Assembly (NCBI GenBank): GCA_012962365.1
Contig: DTXR01000366.1
Location: 1 to 7,262 of the forward strand
Reading direction: 5' to 3'
DNA length: 7,262 nucleotides
Source: Chromatiaceae bacterium
GTDB lineage: Bacteria > Pseudomonadota > Gammaproteobacteria > Chromatiales > Chromatiaceae
Below, one piece after another: positions 6,409 through 7,262 of the stretch (within the stretch, counting starts at the first letter, position 1; every line of letters begins with the position of its first letter). The position numbers and the translations under genes are program-made. The notes beneath the pieces are model-generated. The model searched no databases, was not told the origin of the DNA, and was given only the letters and a program-made list of their open reading frames with translations.

Positions 6409-7262
6409 TTGGTTGAGCATCCCGGCAGGCTTCTGCATCGCATCGGACTGGAGGAAGGAAGGGTGCAGCAGGAGATATCCAGCGAGAATGCGTGGATAGA
6501 AGTCATTCACAAGATGGATGCCGTATATGCAGATCTGGTTCACTATCAGGTAGAGCTGGAACAAAAGAATGCTGAACTGGAGCAGGCTCAGCAGTTTATT
6601 CATGGCGTGTTGTCATCGATGACAGATGTGCTCATTGTCTGTGATCATGAAAGCACGATTCTTGAGGTAAACAAGGCCTTCGAAAGCGTGACCGGGTTTA
6701 AGGCAGAAGCATTGACAGGATGCCCTCTGGGAGATTTGTTTGGTGAAGACGCCAACCTGATGCAGAAAGTGTATGTAGAACACCTGAACAGTGATTCACT
6801 CATGGATTGTGAAATCAATATACATTGTGCTGACGGATCGTCCACACCGCTGGCGATGAACTGCTCACGGCGTTTTGACGCCAAAGGCAAAGTTGCCGGA
6901 GCGGTTATCGTTGGCCGTCCCGTGGGGGAATTGCGCCGAGCCTATCAAAGTTTACGCCAGGCGCATCAGCATCTACAGAAGACTCAACAGCAACTGCTTC
7001 AATCAGAAAAAATGGCTTCGCTGGGGCGGCTGGTAGCTGGCGTCGCTCATGAACTGAACAATCCCATCAGTGTCATCTTTGGCAATATGCATGTATTGAA
7101 AGGCTATGGGAAACGTCTCACCGCCTATATCGAACAAGTGAACGAGGACGACACATCCATAGCGCTCAGCGAAGCCCGAAAAACGCTGAAGATCGATCAT
7201 ATACTGGAGGATATGCAGCCTTTGATCGAAGGCTCCCTGGAGGGAGCAGAGCGCGTCAGTAA
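6409..7262 (+). CDS. hoxJ: Hydrogen-responsive sensor histidine kinase HoxJ/HupT (3' partial)
   Basis: This is the kinase partner of HoxA. The frame is open from the TTG at 6409, one base after the hoxA stop, to the window end: 284 codons plus two bases. Residues 28-65 (WIEVIHKMDAVYADLV, then a coiled-coil segment with VELEQKNAELEQAQ) match the start of HoxJ/HupT kinases as I know them. A PAS domain spans about 66-170 (DVLIVCDHESTILEVNKAF). A second coiled coil (about 174-200) leads into the dimerisation/phosphoacceptor helix with H214 in SLGRLVAGVAHELNNP (204-219). No membrane segment is visible, so it is a soluble kinase. The ATP-binding domain lies beyond the window, perhaps 170-200 residues. 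In known systems HoxJ phosphorylates and silences HoxA when H2 is absent, and the regulatory hydrogenase HoxBC/HupUV contacts its PAS region. The TTG start rests on the GGAGG site at 6396-6400. Confidence 0.9.
   Translation, partial: MVEHPGRLLHRIGLEEGRVQQEISSENAWIEVIHKMDAVYADLVHYQVELEQKNAELEQAQQFIHGVLSSMTDVLIVCDHESTILEVNKAFESVTGFKAEALTGCPLGDLFGEDANLMQKVYVEHLNSDSLMDCEINIHCADGSSTPLAMNCSRRFDAKGKVAGAVIVGRPVGELRRAYQSLRQAHQHLQKTQQQLLQSEKMASLGRLVAGVAHELNNPISVIFGNMHVLKGYGKRLTAYIEQVNEDDTSIALSEARKTLKIDHILEDMQPLIEGSLEGAERVS

Overview
This window is a compact, entirely plus-strand stretch of a [NiFe]-hydrogenase maturation and regulation operon: hypB (5' end missing) - hypC - hypD - hypE - hypX/hoxX - hoxA/hupR - hoxJ/hupT (3' end missing). 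Genes abut or overlap by a few bases throughout, the largest gap is 3 bases, and no intergenic region is long enough to hold a separate promoter or terminator. The GC content looks moderate (sampled lines give roughly 60% in the hyp genes and 42-50% in the last gene). Gene content and protein motifs point to a hydrogen-oxidising proteobacterium, most likely gamma- or betaproteobacterial. I cannot name the species from the sequence.

Region 1 (1-3219) encodes the machinery that builds the Fe(CN)2CO part and inserts Ni into the hydrogenase large subunit. HypB is a GTPase with a histidine-rich, presumably Ni-binding, N-terminal stretch. HypC is the small iron/cofactor chaperone. HypD is the [4Fe-4S] scaffold on which the cyanide and CO ligands are assembled. 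HypE is the ATP-dependent enzyme that makes the cyanide group on its C-terminal cysteine. HypF, the carbamoyl transferase that feeds HypE, does not lie between hypB and hypC as it does in several well-known hyp clusters, so it must lie elsewhere. HypA is presumably upstream.

Region 2 (3223-4929) encodes HypX (HoxX), a fused formyltransferase-like and enoyl-CoA-hydratase-like protein. It supplies the CO ligand from a formyl group and is characteristic of organisms that make hydrogenase in the presence of oxygen.

Region 3 (4926-7262) encodes the H2-responsive two-component pair: the NtrC-type, sigma-54-dependent activator HoxA/HupR, followed after one base by the PAS-containing histidine kinase HoxJ/HupT. 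The kinase gene begins with a TTG codon behind a near-ideal ribosome binding site, so it is easily missed, and it runs off the end of the window. In characterised systems the kinase inactivates HoxA by phosphorylation when H2 is absent, and a regulatory hydrogenase (HoxBC/HupUV) relieves this when H2 is present. The structural genes of that sensor are not in this window.

I see no mobile element, CRISPR array, RNA gene or clearly undescribed system. The points of interest are gene order, start-codon choice, translational coupling and a few residue-level details.
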